Shown in pieces: positions 53,181 to 61,508 of a stretch of 64,000 nt of DNA. Numbering within the stretch: position 1 is the first letter of the stretch; each line of letters begins with the position of its first letter. The position numbers and the translations under genes were made by a program. The stretch is from contig JBMYOX010000003.1 of assembly GCA_049599735.1 (NCBI GenBank), positions 41,003-105,002 of the forward strand, read 5' to 3'. The notes under the pieces are model-generated. The model was not told the origin of the DNA and did not search any database. It saw only the letters and a program-made list of their open reading frames with translations. This DNA is from Pontibacterium sp049599735. GTDB lineage: Bacteria; Pseudomonadota; Gammaproteobacteria; Pseudomonadales; Balneatricaceae.

Positions 53181-54767
53181 TTATTTCTTACGAATGTCGT
53201 TATGAATTCCCTTCAGTGAACGGGCCCAGGGGCGCTGTTTTCGCAAAGCCTGCGGCAGCGAGCGCACTGCAGCCATGGCTTTACGTTTAGTGGCATACTG
53301 ACCGTAAACAACCACGTACCAGGGTTTGCCTTTGAAGATCGTAGAAAACGCCCTTAATGCTGAATCAGCACCCTGACGCTTCATAAAACGTTCTACACTG
53401 CGGAGCTCACGCGCACCCAGTACCTGCAGCGTATAATCATCTGCAGACAAACCCAGCAATAGCATTTCATCCTGCTCCAGACGTGTTGTGCCAGGCACAG
53501 AGATAACAACCACGGGGGGCTTAACCGTTGCTTCAGGTGCGGACTTCACTTTCGGAGTGCGGGATTTTTCTGTAATCACCGGTTTTTTTACTTCTGGCGC
53601 AGCCACAACCACGACGGGGGTGTTTTTAACCGCTTCCGGTTCAGACTGCACAGCTACAGTGACAGGCACTGCACCCTGGCTATCCGATGGGATCACTAAG
53701 ATCGGCGTGTCAGACTGACCCGCTTGCGCCCCGGTTGCTACAGGCGCCTGCACCGCAAGCACCGGAACGGGCGGGCTAATAACAGGGGCGGCCCGAGACA
53801 GCAGCGCCTCTTTTTCAGCCAGTCGTTTCTGAAGTTCTGTATTGACGGGTACTTCAGCCACCACAGCCTGTCCCGGCTTATCAAGACTTAAGGGCACCGC
53901 GATGCGCTCCACCCCTTTATCCACAGTAACAACCGGCCCTTCATCCGGTGAGAACTGCCAGGCCGCGATAACGGTAATGGCGACCAGTAATACCAGGACA
54001 CCGGCCATATGCAAAGGCGGCAATGGAAACGCCGAGTGACCCTTTGCAACTTCACGCTGTGGCATTTCCTGCAAAAGCCTGTCGATGCGACCCGGAAAAC
54101 CCTCTGCCTGCTCAATCAGCCTGGCCCGGCCTTTTTCACTGAAAGCCCGGCTATCAGGCACCTTAACCTGCAGATAGCTGTGCATTTCCGCTGGTGTAAA
54201 AGGCTCAAGTTCAAGGTAATGAAGACGCCCGGCCAGTGAATCAGCCCAGCCTCCGGATTGCAGATTATCAATAAGGTCAGGCTCGCCCGCCAACAAAAGC
54301 CGGGGTGCGGTGCCATCTTCGTTTTCGCCGGAGAACTGCAGGTTAATCAGCAGATCTAATACATCACCTGGCAACCGGTCCGCATCATCTACCACAACAA
54401 ACAAACGCTGGCCTTGTGCCCGCGCCTGCCGGATTTGCTCATTCAGTGCGCTCAGGCGGCCCTGGTCATTATCCGCATAGTTGCTGTGATCAGGCAGCTG
54501 AGCCAGCAATTTTTTTAAGAGTTCACTGATACCCAGCTCAGCGCTTGCCCTGATATAACAGCTCCGGATGCTGTCATCCTGAGTTAAAGGCTCAATCTGA
54601 TTCAGCAGGGTGCTTTTGCCCACACCGGGCTCACCCGTCAGTACCAGTAAAAAATCAGAAAAACGGGCAAAGTGGCGTAGTTTATCCACCAGTTGAAGCC
54701 GGGACTCAGGCTCAAAATAGAACCCCGCTTTGCTCTCTGACTGATGTGCTGCCTGAGCGCCCGTCAC
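53181..54767 (-). CDS. AAA-type ATPase with SPOR domain (DamX-like)
   Basis: 528 residues. N-terminal ATPase about 20-225 with Walker A GEPGVGKST (45-53) and Walker B VVVDDADRLP, related to ExeA/GspA-type AAA proteins; one membrane segment about 252-272; a Pro/Val/Thr-rich periplasmic linker; and a SPOR domain about 445-525 (YTLQVLGARELRSVERF, PWYVVVYGQYATKRKA). SPOR domains target division septa. E. coli DamX lacks the ATPase part; the fused form between aroB and gltB is the pseudomonad arrangement. GTG start six bases after aroB. Confidence 0.88.
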   Translation of the reverse strand: MTGAQAAHQSESKAGFYFEPESRLQLVDKLRHFARFSDFLLVLTGEPGVGKSTLLNQIEPLTQDDSIRSCYIRASAELGISELLKKLLAQLPDHSNYADNDQGRLSALNEQIRQARAQGQRLFVVVDDADRLPGDVLDLLINLQFSGENEDGTAPRLLLAGEPDLIDNLQSGGWADSLAGRLHYLELEPFTPAEMHSYLQVKVPDSRAFSEKGRARLIEQAEGFPGRIDRLLQEMPQREVAKGHSAFPLPPLHMAGVLVLLVAITVIAAWQFSPDEGPVVTVDKGVERIAVPLSLDKPGQAVVAEVPVNTELQKRLAEKEALLSRAAPVISPPVPVLAVQAPVATGAQAGQSDTPILVIPSDSQGAVPVTVAVQSEPEAVKNTPVVVVAAPEVKKPVITEKSRTPKVKSAPEATVKPPVVVISVPGTTRLEQDEMLLLGLSADDYTLQVLGARELRSVERFMKRQGADSALRAFSTIFKGKPWYVVVYGQYATKRKAMAAVRSLPQALRKQRPWARSLKGIHNDIRKK

Positions 54768-54773
54768 CCGTGT

Positions 54774-55874
54774 TTACCCGTCAGCCCGCATGCCCATTTG
54801 ATCACCTGCGTTTAAGGTCAGGGCCAGTGCAGAGGCTTCGAAATCAGCCGTTACAACAGCCTGACCCGGCCGTTTCAGCAGTACCAAACGCAGTTGTCCG
54901 TCAATCACTTTTTTGTCCACTGACATCAGAGCCCTGAATTCATCAGCAGACATATCCACAGGCGGCATCACCGGCAACTTAGCCGCCTGCAGAATATGCC
55001 TGATCCTCTCCAGTTCATCATCGCTTAACCAGCCAAGGCGCGCAGACAAATCCGCTGCCATCATAGTGCCTGCGCCTACGGCCTCGCCGTGAAGCCACTG
55101 ACCATAACCCTGATGCGCTTCAATAGCGTGCCCAAACGTATGACCCAGATTTAATAAAGCCCGGATACCGGCTTCTTTTTCATCCTGTTCAACCACTTCA
55201 GCTTTAATTTCACAGGACCGGTAAATCGCCTGTATCAGCGCCTCAGGATCACGCGCGTTCAGCGCCGCCATATTAGCTTCAAGCCAGTTCAGAAAATCCG
55301 CATCATAGATCAGACCATACTTAATCACTTCAGCCAGGCCCGCCGCCAGTTCGCGCCCGGGCAAACTGTTAAGCACCTGAGAATCAATCAGGACACAGCG
55401 GGGCTGGTGGAAAGCACCAATCATATTCTTGCCCGCAGGGTGGTTCACACCCGTTTTACCCCCCACAGAGGAATCAACCTGGGACAACAGGGTGGTAGGC
55501 ACCTGCACAAAATCGACACCCCGCTGATAAGCGGCGGCGGCAAAGCCCGTCATATCACCCACCACACCGCCACCCAGTGCAATCAGGGTGGTCGTACGGT
55601 TATGTCGGGACGACAGCAGCTTGTCAAAAATAAGGTTCAGGTGGGTTAAATCTTTATACTGTTCTCCATCGGGCAGAACAACACTATCAACCTGAAAAGC
55701 ATCACCTAAACTTGAAATCAGGCGAGACAGATACAAAGGTGCAACCGTTTCGTTAGTAACAATCAGCACTTGCCTGCCACGGATATAAGGTGCTATCAGC
55801 CCCTGATCCAGCAGATTTTCTCCGATAAAAATAGGGTAACTTCGCTCACCTAAGTCAACATTCAGTGTTTTCAT
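54774..55874 (-). CDS. aroB: 3-dehydroquinate synthase
   Basis: Second step of the shikimate pathway. 366 residues from ATG 55874, with NAD-binding GGGVVGDMTGFAAAAYQRGVDFVQVPTTLLSQVDSSVGGKTGVN and zinc ligands E/H in EVIKYG and LNLGHTFGHAIEA. GAAGAG four bases upstream supports this start over the longer frame to 55922. Follows aroK closely. Confidence 0.96.
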   Translation of the reverse strand: MKTLNVDLGERSYPIFIGENLLDQGLIAPYIRGRQVLIVTNETVAPLYLSRLISSLGDAFQVDSVVLPDGEQYKDLTHLNLIFDKLLSSRHNRTTTLIALGGGVVGDMTGFAAAAYQRGVDFVQVPTTLLSQVDSSVGGKTGVNHPAGKNMIGAFHQPRCVLIDSQVLNSLPGRELAAGLAEVIKYGLIYDADFLNWLEANMAALNARDPEALIQAIYRSCEIKAEVVEQDEKEAGIRALLNLGHTFGHAIEAHQGYGQWLHGEAVGAGTMMAADLSARLGWLSDDELERIRHILQAAKLPVMPPVDMSADEFRALMSVDKKVIDGQLRLVLLKRPGQAVVTADFEASALALTLNAGDQMGMRADG

Positions 55875-55918
55875 GGGACTCTTCATTAATGGGTTCGGAT
55901 AAAACGACCGGGTAAAAG

Positions 55919-56428
55919 TCACTTTCTCTGCTGAAACTGCCGAATGATCTCGGAGACCACCGCTCGCGGGTGCCGTTTGTCAGTATGCACAATCAGATCG
56001 CAGGCCTGGCGATAAAGCGGATCACGTATTGCCATCAGTGTTTCAAGCACAGCTTTGGGGTTTTCAGTCTGTAACAGAGGACGGTTTTTATCCCGCGCAG
56101 TACGCTCCAACTGCTGTTCTACCGAAGTATGCAAATAAACCACATAACCCCCTGCCTGCAGGCTACTTCGGTTAGCCGCACTTAAAATCGCCCCGCCACC
56201 GGTGGCCAGAATAATATTGTCACGTTCACAAAATTCCTGAACAACCGCTTCTTCTCGTTCGCGAAACCCGGCATCACCCTCGACATCAAAAATCCAGGGA
56301 ATGTTCGCCCCTGCACGTTCTTCTATCTCGCGATCTGAGTCGATATAGGGCAGCTTCAGCTCCTGAGATAACAAACGGCCTATAGTGCTTTTACCCGCGC
56401 CCATAGGCCCTACAAGAAAAATATTCAA
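55919..56428 (-). CDS. aroK: Shikimate kinase
   Basis: Phosphorylates shikimate at the 3-OH. 169 residues: Walker A GPMGAGKST at 7-15, the shikimate-binding SDREIEERAG, the R57-region GDAGFREREEAV and TGGGAIL. Starts 14 bp after pilQ; pilMNOPQ-aroKB is a well-known linkage. Confidence 0.96.
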   Translation of the reverse strand: MNIFLVGPMGAGKSTIGRLLSQELKLPYIDSDREIEERAGANIPWIFDVEGDAGFREREEAVVQEFCERDNIILATGGGAILSAANRSSLQAGGYVVYLHTSVEQQLERTARDKNRPLLQTENPKAVLETLMAIRDPLYRQACDLIVHTDKRHPRAVVSEIIRQFQQRK

Positions 56429-56442
56429 TTCAGATTTGCCTG

Positions 56443-58545
56443 TCAGTTAATGCTCAACGACTCCCGAATCAGCTTCGGTGTAATAAAGATCAGGAGTTCT
56501 GTTTTAATTCCGGTATTTTCCGTATTTCTGAACAGATTACCAAGCACCGGCACGTCACCCAGCAAGGGCGTCTTATTAACGGTTTCCGAACTTTCATCCT
56601 GGAAAACCCCGCCTAATACAATGGTTTGCCCGTCCGGCACAACAACCGAGGTTCGTAATTCGTTATTGTCTATCGTAATCTGTCCGTTAAGCAGTGTATC
56701 ACCTAATGAATCCTGCTTAATCAACAAATCCATTGCAATACGCTCGCCCGGATTAATCCTCGGTGTGACTTCCAGCCTGAGTACAACATCCTTGAACTCG
56801 ATCTTAACCTCACCATCTTCCACCGTCTGATAGGCAATTTCCCGCCCGGATTCAATGCTGGCCGTTTTTCCGTTCATAGTGACAATCTTAGGCTGAGAAA
56901 TAATTTCTGCTTTACCGTCACTTTCAAGGGCTGTTAACTCCAGCCCCAGCAATGTGCTGAGTCCGGGTTTAATACCTATAGCAAACGAGGCAGGGCTTGC
57001 AACGGTTGCACCCAGATCAATCATAAGACCCGTCGCAGAGGATGCGCCAAAATTAAGCCCTTCGATCGAATTGTTCACGATGACATCGTCCGACTCGTAA
57101 CCAAACCCCCATCTGACACCCAGGTCCTTGGTCACAGAAGAACGTGCCGTCACCAGACGTGCTTCTATCAGCACCTGTTCAACTTCAACGTCAAATTTTC
57201 GCAGGGTTTTACGAATTTCCTGCATGCCCTTCACGGTTTCACGCACCATCAGTACGTTCGTTTCATCATCCGCCATGATAAAACCGCGCTCAGACACCAG
57301 CTTAGCCTCCTGCAGGTGCGCCATCATCTCTGTCGCTTTACGAAAATCCACCTGAATATATTCAGTCTGCAAAGGTGCCAGCAGCTCGACCTTTTTTGTA
57401 TTTTCAATCTCCAGTTGCTCACGCTCTGCAATTTCAGAGGCAGGCGCAATCAGGAGCACATTACCCAGCACACGTTTATCCAGGTTTTCCGTTTTTAACA
57501 CAATATCCAGTGCCTGATCCCAGGGCACATTTTTCAGGCGCAACGTAATATTACCACTCACATTGGCACTGACCACCAGGTTCAACTCAGCGACCTCGGC
57601 AATAATCTGCAGTACTGCGCGCAATTCAACATCCTGAAAATTAAGATCAATCGGTTCGCCGCTGTACGGGAATAGTTTTTTCTTACGGGCTTCATTTTCT
57701 ATTGCTGTTACCGGCTTAAAATCCAGTACCAGTTTCGGGCCTGCCTGGTAAGCCAGATAGGTATAAGGCTCAGCGCCAGGTTTCACCAATACCGTGGTAT
57801 TTTCACCGGCACCCATTGAGTCGATGAAAAGCACGGGCGTTGCAAAATCCTGAACATCAACCCGCTGCTCAAGGGCTTTGGAAAGTGTTGCGCCCACCAG
57901 ATTCACAACAACGTTATTACCCTCATCCAGAATATCCACACCCGCCTGATCATCAGAGAGCGTAATCACAACCCGGCCGATTTCTTCGCCCACCCGCTGG
58001 AAATCGATGCCCAGAATGCGGGTTGTATCGAATTCATTTCCGGGGTTAATGTCTGCTTTCAGGCGCGCCAGTTTAGAAAGTGGCTCTTTATCAGCCACCC
58101 CGGCACCATTCTCCTCACCCACCACGACAAACAGGCTGTTACCCTCTGTAAAAGCACGAAATGCCATAGACTCAGACAAGCTGGCAACAATTCTCAGACG
58201 CCCTTCGGTCTGGGCCAGACTGACCTGTTGCACCGCGCCTGTAGCTACATCCAGGTTCTTGCTTTCAAGATCACTGGTAACCCCCCAAAGATCCAGAACA
58301 ATACGGGCGGGCTGGTCTACCTGGTAACTATCAGGTAACGGAGGCGGTGCATCAAAATCAAAACGCAACTCCACCTTTTTTCCGGGCAGCGCAACAAAAT
58401 TAGCATCCTTCAAAAAAATACCGGCAGATGCAAAAGGGGCTGCCAACAGAAGAAAAAACGTCATTATCACGCCTGAAAATAATTTCATTTGCCTGTTACC
58501 CAACCTGTTATTGAGAATCACGTTATTCACAACGTGGTCCTTCAT
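56443..58545 (-). CDS. pilQ: Type IV pilus secretin PilQ
   Basis: Outer-membrane channel through which the pilus emerges. 700 residues as framed: signal peptide ending FASA, AMIN peptidoglycan-binding domain(s) in residues about 45-280, an N0/STN domain (DLNFQDVELRAVLQIIAEVAELNLVVS), an N1 domain, and the secretin core to the C-terminus (VPDGQTIVLGGVFQDE, ending LLIFITPKLIRESLSIN). Its first ATG overlaps the pilP stop by one base; the M20 ATG at 58488 would give a tidier signal peptide and is an alternative start. Confidence 0.95.
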   Translation of the reverse strand: MKDHVVNNVILNNRLGNRQMKLFSGVIMTFFLLLAAPFASAGIFLKDANFVALPGKKVELRFDFDAPPPLPDSYQVDQPARIVLDLWGVTSDLESKNLDVATGAVQQVSLAQTEGRLRIVASLSESMAFRAFTEGNSLFVVVGEENGAGVADKEPLSKLARLKADINPGNEFDTTRILGIDFQRVGEEIGRVVITLSDDQAGVDILDEGNNVVVNLVGATLSKALEQRVDVQDFATPVLFIDSMGAGENTTVLVKPGAEPYTYLAYQAGPKLVLDFKPVTAIENEARKKKLFPYSGEPIDLNFQDVELRAVLQIIAEVAELNLVVSANVSGNITLRLKNVPWDQALDIVLKTENLDKRVLGNVLLIAPASEIAEREQLEIENTKKVELLAPLQTEYIQVDFRKATEMMAHLQEAKLVSERGFIMADDETNVLMVRETVKGMQEIRKTLRKFDVEVEQVLIEARLVTARSSVTKDLGVRWGFGYESDDVIVNNSIEGLNFGASSATGLMIDLGATVASPASFAIGIKPGLSTLLGLELTALESDGKAEIISQPKIVTMNGKTASIESGREIAYQTVEDGEVKIEFKDVVLRLEVTPRINPGERIAMDLLIKQDSLGDTLLNGQITIDNNELRTSVVVPDGQTIVLGGVFQDESSETVNKTPLLGDVPVLGNLFRNTENTGIKTELLIFITPKLIRESLSIN

Positions 58546-59120
58546 TATTTTTTCTCAGCTTTTTTCCGCTCATCCAAAGCTAATACACGGGGGCGCTGCA
58601 TCCAGCCACCACGACCATTGGAGACAATTTCTACCAGTTCAAGCTTGCGCTCACCAATAGAGGTTACTTCACCAAAGTCCAGACCCATATGACTACCCAC
58701 ACTTACCCGGTGCACTGCATTTTTAGTGTCTTTAACCAGCGCCCATAGTGTATTACTACCCAGGTTTTTGATGGTACCGACCATAACCAGGTCATCGAGG
58801 GAAAAATCTTCCAGATAGTCTTTCATCCGGCTTTCATCCGGCATTAAGCCCGTGGCTTCGCGACGACCGGTTTTCCCCCCGGCATCCAGACTACCGACCG
58901 CCTGCATCGGCTGGAGCGGCCGAAAAGGTTCACGTAAGCTGGAACCTTCGTAGACAAAGCTCTGATAAGGTTTGTATTCCGGTAAAGAGTCAATTTTACC
59001 GGCAGGGCGGGCTTTGGTTTTATTAATAAATCCCGTCAGATCCTGTGCATCTTCTACCCAAACGATACAGCCTGAAACCAGTGTGCTTAACATAAGCAAC
59101 ATTGCCGCACGCATCAGCAT
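58545..59120 (-). CDS. pilP: Type IV pilus assembly lipoprotein PilP
   Basis: Periplasmic lipoprotein linking PilNO to PilQ, 191 residues. Lipobox LVSGC with the cysteine at residue 18. HQ-domain about 115-185 (DLVMVGTIKNLGSNTLWALVKD, VGSHMGLDFGEV). An AGGGGG five bases before the ATG at 59120 is preferred over the upstream ATGs (59142-59150), which would also overlap pilO. Confidence 0.92.
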   Translation of the reverse strand: MLMRAAMLLMLSTLVSGCIVWVEDAQDLTGFINKTKARPAGKIDSLPEYKPYQSFVYEGSSLREPFRPLQPMQAVGSLDAGGKTGRREATGLMPDESRMKDYLEDFSLDDLVMVGTIKNLGSNTLWALVKDTKNAVHRVSVGSHMGLDFGEVTSIGERKLELVEIVSNGRGGWMQRPRVLALDERKKAEKK

Positions 59121-59133
59121 CCTGACCCCCTGC

Positions 59134-59739
59134 TTACTGAGCATCATCATAACGATAAGTATTTGCGCTGATATTCATGATTAACCGGCCGTTATCTGCA
59201 GGCACAATTTTATAATCATGCAGGGTAACAATACGCGGAATAGCTGATACGCCACTAACAAATTCCCCCATCTGGTGATAAGTGCCGCCCACCGTAATTT
59301 TAATGGGCAGTTCTATATAAAATTTATTTTTCTTTTCAGCCTGCAGATCAATCAACCTGATTTCAAGGCCACTGTCACGCCCGATATTAGTAATATCATC
59401 CAGCAGCCCCGGCACTTCGTTCTGAGTGGGTAACTGCAGCAGCATTTCAGCAAAACGCCCTTCTACATCCGCCATTTGTTTACGTAACGCATCCAGGTTA
59501 GCGACCTCAAACGCTTTACGCTCATAGATCTGTTTCAGCTCAGTTTCCTTGCGCATCTCACGGTCCAGACGCCCTGTTTTATCAGCAACATAAAAGTGAA
59601 TACCCGCAGCCAGAATAGCTCCGAGCAACAGGAGATAACTAATGACCTTAACCCCGACTGGCCAGCTTCCCGCCGTGGAAAAATCCAGATCATTAATATC
59701 AAAGCCTTTAAACGCGTTATTCAGGCTCTCGCGATTCAT
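59134..59739 (-). CDS. pilO: Type IV pilus inner-membrane protein PilO
   Basis: Partner of PilN, 201 residues: membrane segment about 29-52 (VKVISYLLLLGAILAAGIHFYV), a coiled coil to about 100 and a ferredoxin-like periplasmic domain (YIELPIKITVGGTYHQMGEFVSGV). Overlaps pilN by four bases. Confidence 0.94.
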   Translation of the reverse strand: MNRESLNNAFKGFDINDLDFSTAGSWPVGVKVISYLLLLGAILAAGIHFYVADKTGRLDREMRKETELKQIYERKAFEVANLDALRKQMADVEGRFAEMLLQLPTQNEVPGLLDDITNIGRDSGLEIRLIDLQAEKKNKFYIELPIKITVGGTYHQMGEFVSGVSAIPRIVTLHDYKIVPADNGRLIMNISANTYRYDDAQ

Positions 59740-60284
59740 TCCTCAGCCTCCACTTTGGGCTTCTCAAGCTGCACCGACAGCCTGAAGTTTTTGCGCCCTT
59801 CTTTGCTGTCAACCTGACTGAGATTAGGCTCACCAAACCACAGAGACTGTTCAAGATTTCGCATCAGATTAGAGACTTCCAGGTTATCCTGGGCCAGCCC
59901 GGTGATACTGATCGCCTCCCCCGCACGGGTCAGGGAGGTGTAATGCACACCATCCGGCAAAACCCGCACCAGTTCATCAAAATTACGTACGATAACCGGC
60001 CGGTTACCCTGTAATTCATGAATGGCCTGCAACCGTTCCAGCAGCCGTTCTCGCAATGTACGCAACTCTTTAATTTCTTCACGCAGAGCATCCAGTTTTG
60101 CCGTCTCTGTCTTCAGGTACTGATTACGCTTTTGTTGCCGTTCAACCTGCAGGTCAAAATAATAACCCACCCCAAAAACAATCAGCGCTGCGAATACGGC
60201 CACCCCGGCCAGATTAGTTATAAATTGTTTTTGCTGCGCGGCATTACGTTCTTCACGCCAGGGCCTCAGATTTATCAACGCCAT
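59736..60284 (-). CDS. pilN: Type IV pilus inner-membrane protein PilN
   Basis: 182 residues. Cytoplasmic INLRPWREERNAAQQK at the N-terminus, which inserts into PilM, a membrane segment about 24-45, coiled coil about 45-90, and a periplasmic domain with VLPDGVHYTSLTRAGEAISITG. Follows pilM by six bases. Confidence 0.95.
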   Translation of the reverse strand: MALINLRPWREERNAAQQKQFITNLAGVAVFAALIVFGVGYYFDLQVERQQKRNQYLKTETAKLDALREEIKELRTLRERLLERLQAIHELQGNRPVIVRNFDELVRVLPDGVHYTSLTRAGEAISITGLAQDNLEVSNLMRNLEQSLWFGEPNLSQVDSKEGRKNFRLSVQLEKPKVEAEE

Positions 60285-60290
60285 AACTCT

Positions 60291-61367
60291 TTACCCCCTG
60301 TCCGGACGCATGGCCAGCCCACAGGCCTTAACCAGCGTAGGTGCATCGGTCAGCAGCCGGTCCGGGTTGATTTTGGCATTGACGTTCATCGATAAAAAAG
60401 GATTCGCCGTACAGGTTATTACCCCTATTTCCTGCTGTACCTGCTCTGCCAGACCCTCAATAGCGGCGGTTCCGCCGGTCAGAAAAAGACGTTTTAACTC
60501 ACGGTGTACACCGGATGAATAGAAAAATTGCAACGCCCGGGATACCTGCTGAACAACTGTCGCACGAAAGGGCAATACAAACAGTTGCAGCGCTTCAGCT
60601 TCGCAGGTTCCCTGGCGCAGCTGCAGCTCAACATCCTCTAAAGGTACACCATAATGCTGATGAATATTGTTGGTTAATTCATTACTGCCAAAGGCCTGCT
60701 CGCGATTATAGATAATCTGGCCATTACGAAAGACATTAAGTGTCAGGGTCGCAGCTCCCACATCAACAATACCCACAAGCTCACCCTGACTGAGATCCTC
60801 ACCATCGAGCACCGTAAAAGCCCGCTCCATTGCATAAGTGTCCACATCAACCACGTCACAGCGTAGACCCGCGCCGTTAACAGCATCTTCGCGCAGTTCG
60901 ACATCGCCCCGGCGACAAGCCACGATCAGTAGTTCGTTAAGGTCCGGGTTATGCGGCGAAGACCCCGCCACCTCAAAATCAATAGAAACCTCATCCAGTG
61001 GGTAAGGTATAAACTGATCAGCCTCCAGTTTGACCTGCTCTTCCAGCTCCGTTTCTGTGAACGCATTGCTGATTTCAATACGTTTGCTGATCACCGCAGA
61101 AGAAGGCACAGCCACCACAACACGGCCAAGAAAACCTTTTATCGCCTTCACCCCGCGTTCAATCGTTTCAGATACCTGTGTAACGTCCTGAATCGCGCCA
61201 TCGATAACCACCCCCGGCGGCAGCGGCGTTATTGTATAAGCATCCAGAGAGAAACGACCTGAATGGCCAGACAGCGAGACCAGTTTGACCGAAGACGAAC
61301 CTATATCTATTCCTACCAGATTTGTGTCTTTTTTTCCAAAACGCGCGAACACCGGCCTAACCCTCAT
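60291..61367 (-). CDS. pilM: Type IV pilus assembly ATPase-fold protein PilM
   Basis: Actin/FtsA-like cytoplasmic protein binding PilN, 358 residues: NLVGIDIGSSSVKLVSL (phosphate 1), PFRATVVQQVSRALQFFYSSG and the phosphate 2 region LTGGTAAIEGL. First gene of pilMNOPQ. ATG at 61367 is chosen; a TTG four codons upstream is possible and neither has a good ribosome site. Divergent from the PBP1A gene, a standard arrangement. Confidence 0.94.
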   Translation of the reverse strand: MRVRPVFARFGKKDTNLVGIDIGSSSVKLVSLSGHSGRFSLDAYTITPLPPGVVIDGAIQDVTQVSETIERGVKAIKGFLGRVVVAVPSSAVISKRIEISNAFTETELEEQVKLEADQFIPYPLDEVSIDFEVAGSSPHNPDLNELLIVACRRGDVELREDAVNGAGLRCDVVDVDTYAMERAFTVLDGEDLSQGELVGIVDVGAATLTLNVFRNGQIIYNREQAFGSNELTNNIHQHYGVPLEDVELQLRQGTCEAEALQLFVLPFRATVVQQVSRALQFFYSSGVHRELKRLFLTGGTAAIEGLAEQVQQEIGVITCTANPFLSMNVNAKINPDRLLTDAPTLVKACGLAMRPDRG

Positions 61368-61395
61368 GACGGTCAACAAACTGATTTCAACTATT

Positions 61396-61424
61396 CTAAT
61401 AGAGTCTCAGTTCATTTTGACCAA
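61396..61424 (-). promoter_or_regulatory. Candidate pilMNOPQ promoter
   Basis: On the minus strand TTGGTC (61424-61419), 17 bp, TATTAG (61401-61396). The -10 matches only four of six bases. Confidence 0.35.
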
Positions 61425-61464
61425 AATAAATAAAAATGTCGGTAGAGTGATTAACTAGTAACAG

Positions 61465-61470
61465 TATAAT
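61465..61470 (+). promoter_or_regulatory. -10 element of the PBP1A gene
   Basis: Perfect TATAAT, placing a transcript start near 61477, 32 bases before the ATG at 61509. No convincing -35 at 16-18 bp. Confidence 0.4.
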
Positions 61471-61508
61471 AGACGGCAGACAACCTAATTTCCTGAAAAT
61501 AAAGTAGC

